The notes under the pieces are model-generated. The model did not search any database. It saw only the letters and a list, made by a program, of their open reading frames with translations, and had not been told where the DNA came from. From Pyropia yezoensis (Eukaryota; Rhodophyta; Bangiophyceae; Bangiales; Bangiaceae), in contig CM020618.1 of the NCBI GenBank assembly GCA_009829735.1, forward strand, positions 1,294,425 through 1,358,424: a stretch of DNA of 64,000 nt, written 5' to 3'. A program made the translations under genes and the position numbers. Positions 28,735-42,900 of this stretch are shown here, piece by piece (the stretch's first letter is position 1; every line of letters begins with the position of its first letter).

Positions 28735-30479
28735 GCGCAAGAGAGAGAAACAACAAGATTAATCACCAACGTGCGCGTACCTCGCCTCGTCAGTCGAGCA
28801 TCATCAGCGGTACACTGCAGGCCGAAAAGAAGGCAGTTCATGCAGCAACAAATAAAGCAGGCACAAACAGTGCGGCAGTACGGCACCCAACAGCATCAGC
28901 CGGCAGGGCCGACACTACTCTTCGTCTTAGTCTTCTTCCTCGTCTGCATCGTCATCTGCGTCGTCACCCAAATCGAAAGCAGACGGGACCTCCTCATCTT
29001 CGAAAGGTGCAGGTTAATCTTCCTCGGCTGGAAAGTCCTCAAACGCGCACCTTTACTGTAGCAAATCCGCCGTTCATACCGAATTCCGTTATTTAAGGCT
29101 TGTAGCGCCCTGACTGGTAGCCCCAACCTTGTTGGTTTGGGATCACTTGTGGCTCGCCCTTTGGGAGACTACCTTTGTTTTGTATTGTTTATCTGTCCTT
29201 GCTTTGGTCGGTCCCGTTTCCTCTTCATTGATCAACACGTGTTCCACATTCACCGTCAACCCCATCTTTATCCAGCGCACCACCCGCCGTCGCCCCCTCG
29301 GCGCGCGCGCCACACGCTGGTACTACCTGCGGAACACCAGCTAGATGTACAATCGGAGGATCACCGTAAAATTACTTGCCAAAACGGTGAGATCCCACGA
29401 CTGTCCGACAGGATCTGGTCAGTCGGGATACTGTCAAAGGCCGTCGAGTGCGACCGTCGGAATACTTGCCAAAACTCTCTAATCGTGGATACATATCATA
29501 GCCACTGTCACGTGTCAGCTCGTCTTGGCCCAGGAGTACCGCAAGCATCAGCGTCATCCATGCAGCGGTACCTCAAGAGGAGGGCGTCTCACAAGGCCTG
29601 TCTGAGGGGGTCACGGCGCAGAGCGCCCTCCCCCCTCCCCGTCTCTTTCCCTTGACAAAATTGTGTGTGACTCACTCACCCACCTATCGCACCTGTCCTG
29701 CAACGTTGTCGCGTCAGCGCGTTGCGCACCCCCTTGGCTGTGCTCGTCGCGGGGTCTCCGTGCGGAGCACGTGCACAGCAGTGCACAGGCCGACGATGCC
29801 GAGAGGGATGGAGACAAGGACAGCGATCTGGGCACCGGTTGGCAAATCCGAGCCAAGCACGTCCTTCACTACGGCATACGCCCCATAGAGGACCACGACC
29901 GTTGCCACGAACAGAAACGCCCAATCACGGAAGCCTTGAATGTCGTCAGAATGCTCTCGCTGGCACTGTGCGCCGTCGACGGGCGGCTCCCGTGGCACAG
30001 AACACAGGGAAAGGACGATAAAGATGGAAACAGGGATGGCGACCCTCGCACCGGTTGGCAATTTCCGAATCAGCCACGTCCTTCACTATGGCATACGCCC
30101 CATAGCAGAACAAGACGAGATAAACGACCGCGAACACAGTTGAGGGACCATTCATATCCACCTCAGAATGCTGCCTGGCACGGTGCGGCAACGAGCGGCC
30201 GCGGCGTCACGGCGTCCAGCTCATCAAAGCAGATCCAAGGAAAGGTTGTGCCGCATATCGTGCAGGTCACTGTGTTACAGCCGCCCCGGCGCTCAATGTG
30301 CACGTTGCAAGTGGGGCAGCTGCCAGCGTGACGCGCCGCCCAGGCGGTGTACAGGGCGTCGTCCTCGGGTGTCGTCGCAGGCTGGCCGTCGAAGGGCACG
30401 GCGCCTCGCCCTGCTGCTGCCGCCGCTTCCGCCGCCGTCTCCACCTCCGCTGCGGTCGCTGCTGATTCCAAAGGCCGTG
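28418..30479. repeat. Terminal direct repeat of contig 2, right copy
   Basis: About 2062 bases matching 10615-12684 and ending at the gap. It differs from the left copy by 1-2 base indels only, as far as I could see. Confidence 0.9.
29714..30471 (-). pseudogene. C-terminal part of the RBR gene, second copy, cut by the gap
   Basis: The frame at 30471-30163 covers the RING2 (CPTCNVHIERRGGCNTVTCT) and the start of the membrane part. The frame at 30061-29714 covers the second two-helix module. They are separated by a 2-base loss (CTGCCTGGCAC against CTGCCGCTGGCAC at 12371) and a 1-base gain (GGCAATTTCCG). If the contig closes on itself, this is the same gene as 11918-14089 and the frame breaks are sequence errors. 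Confidence 0.7.
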
Positions 30480-30979
30480 NNNNNNNNNNNNNNNNNNNNN
30501 NNNNNNNNNNNNNNNNNNNNNNNNNNNNNNNNNNNNNNNNNNNNNNNNNNNNNNNNNNNNNNNNNNNNNNNNNNNNNNNNNNNNNNNNNNNNNNNNNNNN
30601 NNNNNNNNNNNNNNNNNNNNNNNNNNNNNNNNNNNNNNNNNNNNNNNNNNNNNNNNNNNNNNNNNNNNNNNNNNNNNNNNNNNNNNNNNNNNNNNNNNNN
30701 NNNNNNNNNNNNNNNNNNNNNNNNNNNNNNNNNNNNNNNNNNNNNNNNNNNNNNNNNNNNNNNNNNNNNNNNNNNNNNNNNNNNNNNNNNNNNNNNNNNN
30801 NNNNNNNNNNNNNNNNNNNNNNNNNNNNNNNNNNNNNNNNNNNNNNNNNNNNNNNNNNNNNNNNNNNNNNNNNNNNNNNNNNNNNNNNNNNNNNNNNNNN
30901 NNNNNNNNNNNNNNNNNNNNNNNNNNNNNNNNNNNNNNNNNNNNNNNNNNNNNNNNNNNNNNNNNNNNNNNNNNNNNNN
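30480..30979. other. Assembly gap, 500 N
   Basis: A placeholder gap between the self-overlapping contig and the satellite contig. Confidence 0.99.
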
Positions 30980-33900
30980 ACTCAGACTTGAGACCTGGAG
31001 TGGGCCCTCCGGCGAGCCTTAAACAGTGTCAAACGCATTTTCGCACCGGAAGTCCCCGTTCTGGTACGTATGTTGGTGGCATGGATTCCATGGGCGTCAA
31101 TTATCAAGTTCACTTCAATTTACGTGGAAGTCAGGTTTCCTCAAATACTCGGTTTAATCTCGCATGCCTTCACAGCCTGGGATCGAGCGACGAATTTGCT
31201 GCTAGGGCGTCACTCTGCGCTGCTCGTCGACCTGTTCTTGCTCTCGACACGAAGATGATGCCACCCGCTGGCTCCACCAGGATCTGCTGCGCGCACGGAT
31301 GTGGTGCAGAAGATTCGTCTGCAGCGAGGAAGCTCTAGTCTGGACGCGATTGTGTCTCCTGGGGGGAGAAACTGGCACCACAACAATTGCGCACTGTGAG
31401 TGAGTACGCCCCGATTCAGGCAGGGTTGCGTCCCTTTGCTTCAACCAAGGCCACTTCAATGTCATGTTACGTTGGATGTAACGATCTGTGAAAGCGACAT
31501 GTTGAATTCAAACCTCATTCCATGTGTTTATCACTCAGACTTGAGACCTGGAGTGGGCCCTCCGGCGAGCCTTAAAGTGTCAAACGCATTTTCGCACCGG
31601 AAGTCCCCGTTCTGGTACGTATGTTGGTGGCATGGATTCCATGGGCGTCAATTATCAAGTTCACTTCAATTTACGTGGAAGTCAGGTTTCCTCAAATACT
31701 CGGTTTAATCTCGCATGCCTTCACAGCCTGGGATCGAGCGACGAATTTGCTGCTAGGGCGTCACTCTGCGCTGCTCGTCGACCTGTTCTTGCTCTCGACA
31801 CGAAGATGATGTCACCGCTGGCTCCACCAGGATCTGCTGCGCGCACGGATGTGGTGCAGAAGATTCGTCTGCAGCGAGGAAGCTCTAGTCTGGACGCGAT
31901 TGTGTCTCCTGGAGGAGAAACTGGCACCACAACAATTGCGCACTGTGAGTGAGTACGCCCCGATTCAGGCAGGGTTGCGTCCCTTTGCTTCAACCAAGGC
32001 CACTTCAATGTCATGTTTACGTTGGATGTAACGATCTGTGAAAGCGACATGTTGAATTCAACCTCATTCCATGTGTTTATCACTCAGACTTGAGACCTGG
32101 AGTGGGCCCTCCGGCGAGCCTTAAACAGTGTCAAACGCATTTTCGCACCGGAAGTCCCCGTTCTGGTACGTATGTTGGTGGCATGGATTCCATGGGCGTC
32201 AATTATCAAGTTCACTTCAATTTACGTGGAAGTCAGGTTTCCTCAAATACTCGGTTTAATCTCGCATGCCTTCACAGCCTGGGATCGAGCGACGAATTTG
32301 CTGCTAGGGCGTCACTCTGCGCTGCTCGTCGACCTGTTCTTGCTCTCGACACGAAGATGATGTCACCGCTGGCTCCACCAGGATCTGCTGCGCGCACGGA
32401 TGTGGTGCAGAAGATTCGTCTGCAGCGAGGAAGCTCTAGTCTGGACGCGATTGTGTCTCCTGGAGGAGAAACTGGCACCACAACAATTGCGCACTGTGAG
32501 TGAGTACGCCCCGATTCAGGCAGGGTTGCGTCCCTTTGCTTCAACCAAGGCCACTTCAATGTCATGTTTACGTTGGATGTAACGATCTGTGAAAGCGACA
32601 TGTTGAATTCAACCTCATTCCATGTGTTTATCACTCAGACTTGAGACCTGGAGTGGGCCCTCCGGCGAGCCTTAAACAGTGTCAAACGCATTTTCGCACC
32701 GGAAGTCCCCGTTCTGGTACGTATGTTGGTGGCATGGATTCCATGGGCGTCAATTATCAAGTTCACTTCAATTTACGTGGAAGTCAGGTTTCCTCAAATA
32801 CTCGGTTTAATCTCGCATGCCTTCACAGCCTGGGATCGAGCGACGAATTTGCTGCTAGGGCGTCACTCTGCGCTGCTCGTCGACCTGTTCTTGCTCTCGA
32901 CACGAGATGATGTCACCGCTGGCTCCACCAGGATCTGCTGCGCGCACGGATGTGGTGCAGAAGATTCGTCTGCAGCGAGGAAGCTCTAGTCTGGACGCGA
33001 TTGTGTCTCCTGGGGGAGAAACTGGCACCACAACAATTGCGCACTGTGAGTGAGTACGCCCCGATTCAGGCAGGGTTGCGTCCCTTTGCTTCAACCAAGG
33101 CCACTTCAATGTCATGTTTACGTTGGATGTAACGATCTGTGAAAGCGACATGTTGAATTCAACCTCATTCCATGTGTTTATCACTCAGACTTGAGACCTG
33201 GAGTGGGCCCTCCGGCGAGCCTTAAACAGTGTCAAACGCATTTTCGCACCGGAAGTCCCCGTTCTGGTACGTATGTGGTGGCATGGATTCCATGGCGTCA
33301 ATTATCAAGTTCACTTCAATTTACGTGGAAGTCAGGTTTCCTCAAATACTCGGTTTAATCTCGCATGCCTTCACAGCCTGGGATCGAGCGACGAATTTGC
33401 TGCTAGGGCGTCACTCTGCGCTGCTCGTCGACCTGTTCTTGCTCTCGACACGAGATGATGCCACCGCTGGCTCCACCAGGATCTGCTGCGCGCACGGATG
33501 TGGTGCAGAAGATTCGTCTGCAGCGAGGAAGCTCTAGTCTGGACGCGATTGTGTCTCCTGGAGGAGAAAACTGGCACCACAACAATTGCGCACTGTGAGT
33601 GAGTACGCCCCGATTCAGGCAGGGTTGCGTCCCTTTGCTTCAACCAAGGCCACTTCAATGTCATGTTTACGTTGGATGTAACGATCTGTGAAAGCGACAT
33701 GTTGAATTCAACTCATTCCATGTGTTTATCACTCAGACTTGAGACCTGGAGTGGGCCCTCCGGCGAGCCTTAAACAGTGGTCAAACGCAATTTTCGCACC
33801 GGAAGTCCCCGTTCTGGTACGTATGTCGGTGGCATGGATTCCATGGGCGTCAATTATCAAGTTCACTTCAATTTACGTGGAAGTCAGGTTTCCTCAAATA

Positions 33901-36900
33901 CTCGGTTTAATCTCGCATGCCTTCACAGCCTGGGATCGAGCGACGAATTTGCTGCTAGGGCGTCACTCTGCGCTGCTCGTCGACCTGTTCTTGCTCTCGA
34001 CACGAAGATGATGCCACCGCTGGCTCCACCAGGATCTGCTGCGCGCACGGATGTGGTGCAGAAGATTCGTCTGCAGCGAGGAAGCTCTAGTCTGGACGCG
34101 ATTGTGTCTCCTGGAGGAGAAACTGGCACCACAACAATTGCGCACTGTGAGTGAGTACGCCCCGATTCAGGCAGGGTTGCGTCCCTTTGCTTCAACCAAG
34201 GCCACTTCAATGTCATGTTTACGTTGGATGTAACGATCTGTGAAAGCGACATGTTGAATTCAACCTCATTCCATGTGTTTATCACTCAGACTTGAGACCT
34301 GGAGTGGGCCCTCCGGCGAGCCTTAAACAGTGTCAAACGCATTTTCGCACCGGAAGTCCCCGTTCTGGTACGTATGTTGGTGGCATGGATTCCATGGGCG
34401 TCAATTATCAAGTTCACTTCAATTTACGTGGAAGTCAGGTTTCCTCAAATACTCGGTTTAATCTCGCATGCCTTCACAGCCTGGGATCGAGCGACGAATT
34501 TGCTGCTAGGGCGTCACTCTGCGCTGCTCGTCGACCTGTTCTTGCTCTCGACACGAGGATGATGTCACCGCTGGCTCCACCAGGATCTGCTGCGCGCACG
34601 GATGTGGTGCAGAAGATTCGTCTGCAGCGAGGAAGCTCTAGTCTGGACGCGATTGTGTCTCCTGGAGGAGAAACTGGCACCACAACAATTGCGCACTGTG
34701 AGTGAGTACGCCCCGATTCAGGCAGGGTTGCGTCCCTTTGCTTCAACCAAGGCCACTTCAATGTCATGTTTACGTTGGATGTAACGATCTGTGAAAGCGA
34801 CATGTTGAATTCAACCTCATTCCATGTGTTTATCACTCAGACTTGAGACCTGGAGTGGGGCCCTCCGGCGAGCCTTAAACAGTGTCAAACGCATTTTCGC
34901 ACCGGAAGTCCCCGTTCTGGTACGTATGTCGGTGGCATGGATTCCATGGGCGTCAATTATCAAGTTCACTTCAATTTACGTGGAAGTCAGGTTTCCTCAA
35001 ATACTCGGTTTAATCTCGCATGCCTTCACAGCCTGGGATCGAGCGACGAATTTGCTGCTAGGGCGTCACTCTGCGCTGCTCGTCGACCTGTTCTTGCTCT
35101 CGACACGAGATGATGCACCGCTGGCTCCACCAGGATCTGCTGCGCGCACGGATGTGGTGCAGAAGATTCGTCTGCAGCGAGGAAGCTCTAGTCTGGACGC
35201 GATTGTGTCTCCTGGAGGAGAAACTGGCACCACAACAATTGCGCACTGTGAGTGAGTACGCCCCGATTCAGGCAGGGTTGCGTCCCTTTGCTTCAACCAA
35301 GGCCACTTCAATGTCATGTTTACGTTGGATGTAACGATCTGTGAAAGCGACATGTTGAATTCAACCTCATTCCATGTGTTTATCACTCAGACTTGAGACC
35401 TGGAGTGGGCCCTCCGGCGAGCCTTAAACAGTGTCAAACGCATTTTCGCACCGGAAGTCCCCGTTCTGGTACGTATGTGGTGGCATGGATTCCATGGGCG
35501 TCAATTATCAAGTTCACTTCAATTTACGTGGAAGTCAGGTTTCCTCAAATACTCGGTTTAATCTCGCATGCCTTCACAGCCTGGGATCGAGCGACGAATT
35601 TGCTGCTAGGGCGTCACTCTGCGCTGCTCGTCGACCTGTTCTTGCTCTCGACACGAGGATGATGTCACCGCTGGCTCCACCAGGATCTGCTGCGCGCACG
35701 GATGTGGTGCAGAAGATTCGTCTGCAGCGAGGAAGCTCTAGTCTGGACGCGATTGTGTCTCCTGGAGGAGAAACTGGCACCACAACAATTGCGCACTGTG
35801 AGTGAGTACGCCCCGATTCAGGCAGGGTTGCGTCCCTTTGCTTCAACCAAGGCCACTTCAATGTCATGTTTACGTTGGATGTAACGATCTGTGAAAGCGA
35901 CATGTTGAATTCAACCTCATTCCATGTGTTTATCACTCAGACTTGAGACCTGGAGTGGGCCCTCCGGCGAGCCTTAAACAGTGTCAAACGCATTTTCGCA
36001 CCGGAAGTCCCCGTTCTGGTACGTATGTTGGTGGCATGGATTCCATGGGCGTCAATTATCAAGTTCACTTCAATTTACGTGGAAGTCAGGTTTCCTCAAA
36101 TACTCGGTTTAATCTCGCATGCCTTCACAGCCTGGGATCGAGCGACGAATTTGCTGCTAGGGCGTCACTCTGCGCTGCTCGTCGACCTGTTCTTGCTCTC
36201 GACACGAGGATGATGTCACCGCTGGCTCCACCAGGATCTGCTGCGCGCACGGATGTGGTGCAGAAGATTCGTCTGCAGCGAGGAAGCTCTAGTCTGGACG
36301 CGATTGTGTCTCCTGGGGAGAAACTGGCACCACAACAATTGCGCACTGTGAGTGAGTACGCCCCGATTCAGGCAGGGTTGCGTCCCTTTGCTTCAACCAA
36401 GGCCACTTCAATGTCATGTTTACGTTGGATGTAACGATCTGTGAAAGCGACATGTTGAATTCAACCTCATTCCATGTGTTTATCACTCAGACTTGAGACC
36501 TGGAGTGGGCCCTCCGGCGAGCCTTAAACAGTGTCAAACGCATTTTCGCACCGGAAGTCCCCGTTCTGGTACGTATGTTGGTGGCATGGATTCCATGGGC
36601 GTCAATTATCAAGTTCACTTCAATTTACGTGGAAGTCAGGTTTCCTCAAATACTCGGTTTAATCTCGCATGCCTTCACAGCCTGGGATCGAGCGACGAAT
36701 TTGCTGCTAGGGCGTCACTCTGCGCTGCTCGTCGACCTGTTCTTGCTCTCGACACGAAGATGATGCCACCGCTGGCTCCACCAGGATCTGCTGCGCGCAC
36801 GGATGTGGTGCAGAAGATTCGTCTGCAGCGAGGAAGCTCTAGTCTGGACGCGATTGTGTCTCCTGGAGGAGAAACTGGCACCACAACAATTGCGCACTGT

Positions 36901-39900
36901 GAGTGAGTACGCCCCGATTCAGGCAGGGTTGCGTCCCTTTGCTTCAACCAAGGCCACTTCAATGTCATGTTTACGTTGGATGTAACGATCTGTGAAAGCG
37001 ACATGTTGAATTCAACCTCATTCCATGTGTTTATCACTCAGACTTGAGACCTGGAGTGGGCCCTCCGGCGAGCCTTAAACAGTGTCAAACGCATTTTCGC
37101 ACCGGAAGTCCCCGTTCTGGTACGTATGTTGGTGGCATGGATTCCATGGGCGTCAATTATCAAGTTCACTTCAATTTACGTGGAAGTCAGGTTTCCTCAA
37201 ATACTCGGTTTAATCTCGCATGCCTTCACAGCCTGGGATCGAGCGACGAATTTGCTGCTAGGGCGTCACTCTGCGCTGCTCGTCGACCTGTTCTTGCTCT
37301 CGACACGAAGATGATGCCACCGCTGGCTCCACCAGGATCTGCTGCGCGCACGGATGTGGTGCAGAAGATTCGTCTGCAGCGAGGAAGCTCTAGTCTGGAC
37401 GCGATTGTGTCTCCTGGAGGAGAAACTGGCACCACAACAATTGCGCACTGTGAGTGAGTACGCCCCGATTCAGGCAGGGTTGCGTCCCTTTGCTTCAACC
37501 AAGGCCACTTCAATGTCATGTTTACGTTGGATGTAACGATCTGTGAAAGCGACATGTTGAATTCAACCTCATTCCATGTGTTTATCACTCAGACTTGAGA
37601 CCTGGAGTGGGCCCTCCGGCGAGCCTTAAACAGTGTCAAACGCATTTTCGCACCGGAAGTCCCCGTTCTGGTACGTATGTTGGTGGCATGGATTCCATGG
37701 GCGTCAATTATCAAGTTCACTTCAATTTACGTGGAAGTCAGGTTTCCTCAAATACTCGGTTTAATCTCGCATGCCTTCACAGCCTGGGATCGAGCGACGA
37801 ATTTGCTGCTAGGGCGTCACTCTGCGCTGCTCGTCGACCTGTTCTTGCTCTCGACACGAGGATGATGTCACCGCTGGCTCCACCAGGATCTGCTGCGCGC
37901 ACGGATGTGGTGCAGAAGATTCGTCTGCAGCGAGGAAGCTCTAGTCTGGACGCGATTGTGTCTCCTGGGGGAGAAACTGGCACCACAACAATTGCGCACT
38001 GTGAGTGAGTACGCCCCGATTCAGGCAGGGTTGCGTCCCTTTGCTTCAACCAAGGCCACTTCAATGTCATGTTTACGTTGGATGTAACGATCTGTGAAAG
38101 CGACATGTTGAATTCAACCTCATTCCATGTGTTTATCACTCAGACTTGAGACCTGGAGTGGGCCCTCCGGCGAGCCTTAAACAGTGTCAAACGCATTTTC
38201 GCACCGGAAGTCCCCGTTCTGGTACGTATGTTGGTGGCATGGATTCCATGGGCGTCAATTATCAAGTTCACTTCAATTTACGTGGAAGTCAGGTTTCCTC
38301 AAATACTCGGTTTAATCTCGCATGCCTTCACAGCCTGGGATCGAGCGACGAATTTGCTGCTAGGGCGTCACTCTGCGCTGCTCGTCGACCTGTTCTTGCT
38401 CTCGACACGAAGATGATGTCACCGCTGGCTCCACCAGGATCTGCTGCGCGCACGGATGTGGTGCAGAAGATTCGTCTGCAGCGAGGAAGCTCTAGTCTGG
38501 ACGCGATTGTGTCTCCTGGAGGGAGAAAACTGGCACCACAACAATTGCGCACTGTGAGTGAGTACGCCCCGATTCAGGCAGGGTTGCGTCCCTTTGCTTC
38601 AACCAAGGCCACTTCAATGTCATGTTTACGTTGGATGTAACGATCTGTGAAAGCGACATGTTGAATTCAACCTCATTCCATGTGTTTATCACTCAGACTT
38701 GAGACCTGGAGTGGGCCCTCCGGCGAGCCTTAAACAGTGTCAAACGCATTTTCGCACCGGAAGTCCCCGTTCTGGTACGTATGTTGGTGGCATGGATTCC
38801 ATGGGCGTCAATTATCAAGTTCACTTCAATTTACGTGGAAGTCAGGTTTCCTCAAATACTCGGTTTAATCTCGCATGCCTTCACAGCCTGGGATCGAGCG
38901 ACGAATTTGCTGCTAGGGCGTCACTCTGCGCTGCTCGTCGACCTGTTCTTGCTCTCGACACGAGGATGATGTCACCGCTGGCTCCACCAGGATCTGCTGC
39001 GCGCACGGATGTGGTGCAGAAGATTCGTCTGCAGCGAGGAAGCTCTAGTCTGGACGCGATTGTGTCTCCTGGGGAGAAACTGGCACCACAACAATTGCGC
39101 ACTGTGAGTGAGTACGCCCCGATTCAGGCAGGGTTGCGTCCCTTTGCTTCAACCAAGGCCACTTCAATGTCATGTTTACGTTGGATGTAACGATCTGTGA
39201 AAGCGACATGTTGAATTCAACCTCATTCCATGTGTTTATCACTCAGACTTGAGACCTGGAGTGGGCCCTCCGGCGAGCCTTAAACAGTGTCAAACGCATT
39301 TTCGCACCGGAAGTCCCCGTTCTGGTACGTATGTTGGTGGCATGGATTCCATGGGCGTCAATTATCAAGTTCACTTCAATTTACGTGGAAGTCAGGTTTC
39401 CTCAAATACTCGGTTTAATCTCGCATGCCTTCACAGCCTGGGATCGAGCGACGAATTTGCTGCTAGGGCGTCACTCTGCGCTGCTCGTCGACCTGTTCTT
39501 GCTCTCGACACGAAGATGATGCCACCGCTGGCTCCACCAGGATCTGCTGCGCGCACGGATGTGGTGCAGAAGATTCGTCTGCAGCGAGGAAGCTCTAGTC
39601 TGGACGCGATTGTGTCTCCTGGAGGAGAAACTGGCACCACAACAATTGCGCACTGTGAGTGAGTACGCCCCGATTCAGGCAGGGTTGCGTCCCTTTGCTT
39701 CAACCAAGGCCACTTCAATGTCATGTTTACGTTGGATGTAACGATCTGTGAAAGCGACATGTTGAATTCAACCTCATTCCATGTGTTTATCACTCAGACT
39801 TGAGACCTGGAGTGGGCCCTCCGGCGAGCCTTAAACAGTGTCAAACGCATTTTCGCACCGGAAGTCCCCGTTCTGGTACGTATGTTGGTGGCATGGATTC

Positions 39901-42900
39901 CATGGGCGTCAATTATCAAGTTCACTTCAATTTACGTGGAAGTCAGGTTTCCTCAAATACTCGGTTTAATCTCGCATGCCTTCACAGCCTGGGATCGAGC
40001 GACGAATTTGCTGCTAGGGCGTCACTCTGCGCTGCTCGTCGACCTGTTCTTGCTCTCGACACGAGGATGATGTCACCGCTGGCTCCACCAGGATCTGCTG
40101 CGCGCACGGATGTGGTGCAGAAGATTCGTCTGCAGCGAGGAAGCTCTAGTCTGGACGCGATTGTGTCTCCTGGGGGAGAAACTGGCACCACAACAATTGC
40201 GCACTGTGAGTGAGTACGCCCCGATTCAGGCAGGGTTGCGTCCCTTTGCTTCAACCAAGGCCACTTCAATGTCATGTTTACGTTGGATGTAACGATCTGT
40301 GAAAGCGACATGTTGAATTCAACCTCATTCCATGTGTTTATCACCCAGACTTGAGACCTGGAGTGGGCCCTCCGGCGAGCCTTAAACAGTGTCAAACGCA
40401 TTTTCGCACCGGAAGTCCCCGTTCTGGTACGTATGTTGGTGGCATGGATTCCATGGGCGTCAATTATCAAGTTCATTTCAACTTACGTGGAAGTCAGGTT
40501 TCCTCAAATACTCGGTTTAATCTCGCATGCCTTCACAGCCTGGGATCGAGCGACGAATTTGCTGCTAGGGCGTCACTCTGCGCTGCTCGTCGACCTGTTC
40601 TTGCTCTCGACACGAGGATGATGTCACCGCTGGCTCCACCAGGATCTGCTGCGCGCACGGATGTGGTGCAGAAGATTCGTCTGCAGCGAGGAAGCTCTAG
40701 TCTGGACGCGATTGTGTCTCCTGGGGAGAAACTGGCACCACAACAATTGCGCACTGTGAGTGAGTACGCCCCGATTCAGGCAGGGTTGCGTCCCTTTGCT
40801 TCAACCAAGGCCACTTCAATGTCATGTTTACGTTGGATGTAACGATCTGTGAAAGCGACATGTTGAATTCAACCTCATTCCATGTGTTTTATCACTCAGA
40901 CTTGAGACCTGGAGTGGGCCCTCCGGCGAGCCTTAAACAGTGTCAAACGCATTTTCGCACCGGAAGTCCCCGTTCTGGTACGTATGTCGGTGGCATGGAT
41001 TCCATGGGCGTCAATTATCAAGTTCACTTCAATTTACGTGGAAGTCAGGTTTCCTCAAATACTCGGTTTAATCTCGCATGCCTTCACAGCCTGGGATCGA
41101 GCGACGAATTTGCTGCTAGGGCGTCACTCTGCGCTGCTCGTCGACCTGTTCTTGCTCTCGACACGAAGATGATGCCACCGCTGGCTCCACCAGGATCTGC
41201 TGCGCGCACGGATGTGGTGCAGAAGATTCGTCTGCAGCGAGGAAGCTCTAGTCTGGACGCGATTGTGTCTCCTGGAGGAGAAACTGGCACCACAACAATT
41301 GCGCACTGTGAGTGAGTACGCCCCGATTCAGGCAGGGTTGCGTCCCTTTGCTTCAACCAAGGCCACTTCAATGTCATGTTTACGTTGGATGTAACGATCT
41401 GTGAAGCGACATGTTGAATTCAACCTCATTCCATGTGTTTATCACTCAGACTTGAGACCTGGAGTGGGCCCTCCGGCGAGCCTTAAACAGTGTCAAACGC
41501 ATTTTCGCACCGGAAGTCCCCGTTCTGGTACGTATGTTGGTGGCATGGATTCCATGGGCGTCAATTATCAAGTTCACTTCAATTTACGTGGAAGTCAGGT
41601 TTCCTCAAATACTCGGTTTAATCTCGCATGCCTTCACAGCCTGGGATCGAGCGACGAATTTGCTGCTAGGGCGTCACTCTGCGCTGCTCGTCGACCTGTT
41701 CTTGCTCTCGACACGAGGATGATGTCACCGCTGGCTCCACCAGGATCTGCTGCGGCGCACGGATGTGGTGCAGAAGATTCGTCTGCAGCGAGGAAGCTCT
41801 AGTCTGGACGCGATTGTGTCTCCTGGGGAGGAAACTGGCACCACAACAATTGCGCACTGTGAGTGAGTACGCCCCGATTCAGGCAGGGTTGCGTCCCTTT
41901 GCTTCAACCAAGGCCACTTCAATGTCATGTTTACGTTGGATGTAACGATCTGTGAAAGCGACATGTTGAATTCAACCTCATTCCATGTGTTTATCACTCA
42001 GACTTGAGACCTGGAGTGGGCCCTCCGGCGAGCCTTAAACAGTGTCAAACGCATTTTCGCACCGGAAGTCCCCGTTCTGGTACGTATGTTGGTGGCATGG
42101 ATTCCATGGGCGTCAAATATCAAGTTCACTTCAATTTACGTGGAAGTCAGGTTTCCTCAAATACTCGGTTTAATCTCGCATGCCTTCACAGCCTGGGATC
42201 GAGCGACGAATTTGCTGCTAGGGCGTCACTCTGCGCTGCTCGTCGACCTGTTCTTGCTCTCGACACGAAGATGATGCCACCGCTGGCTCCACCAGGATCT
42301 GCTGCGCGCACGGATGTGGTGCAGAAGATTCGTCTGCAGCGAGGAAGCTCTAGTCTGGACGCGATTGTGTCTCCTGGAGGAGAAACTGGCACCACAACAA
42401 TTGCGCACTGTGAGTGAGTACGCCCCGATTCAGGCAGGGTTGCGTCCCTTTGCTTCAACCAAGGCCACTTCAATGTCATGTTTACGTTGGATGTAACGAT
42501 CTGTGAAAGCGACATGTTGAATTCAACCTCATTCCATGTGTTTATCACTCAGACTTGAGACCTGGAGTGGGCCCTCCGGCGAGCCTTAAACAGTGTCAAA
42601 CGCATTTTCGCACCGGAAGTCCCCGTTCTGGTACGTATGTTGGTGGCATGGATTCCATGGCGTCAATATCAAGTTATTTCAACTTACGTGGAAGTTCAGG
42701 TTTCCTCAAATACTCGGTTTAATCTCGCATGCCTTCACAGCCTGGGATCGAGCGACGAATTTGCTGCTAGGGCGTCACTCTGCGCTGCTCGTCGACCTGT
42801 TCTTGCTCTCGACACGAGATGATGTCACCGCTGGCTCCACCAGGATCTGCTGCGCGCACGGATGTGGTGCAGAAGATTCGTCTGCAGCGAGGAAGCTCTA

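Noticed and set aside
10615..30479. Bacterial plasmid or organelle genome
   Set aside because: The content is eukaryotic nuclear type (RBR ligase, hAT, chromovirus) with no replication or organelle genes.
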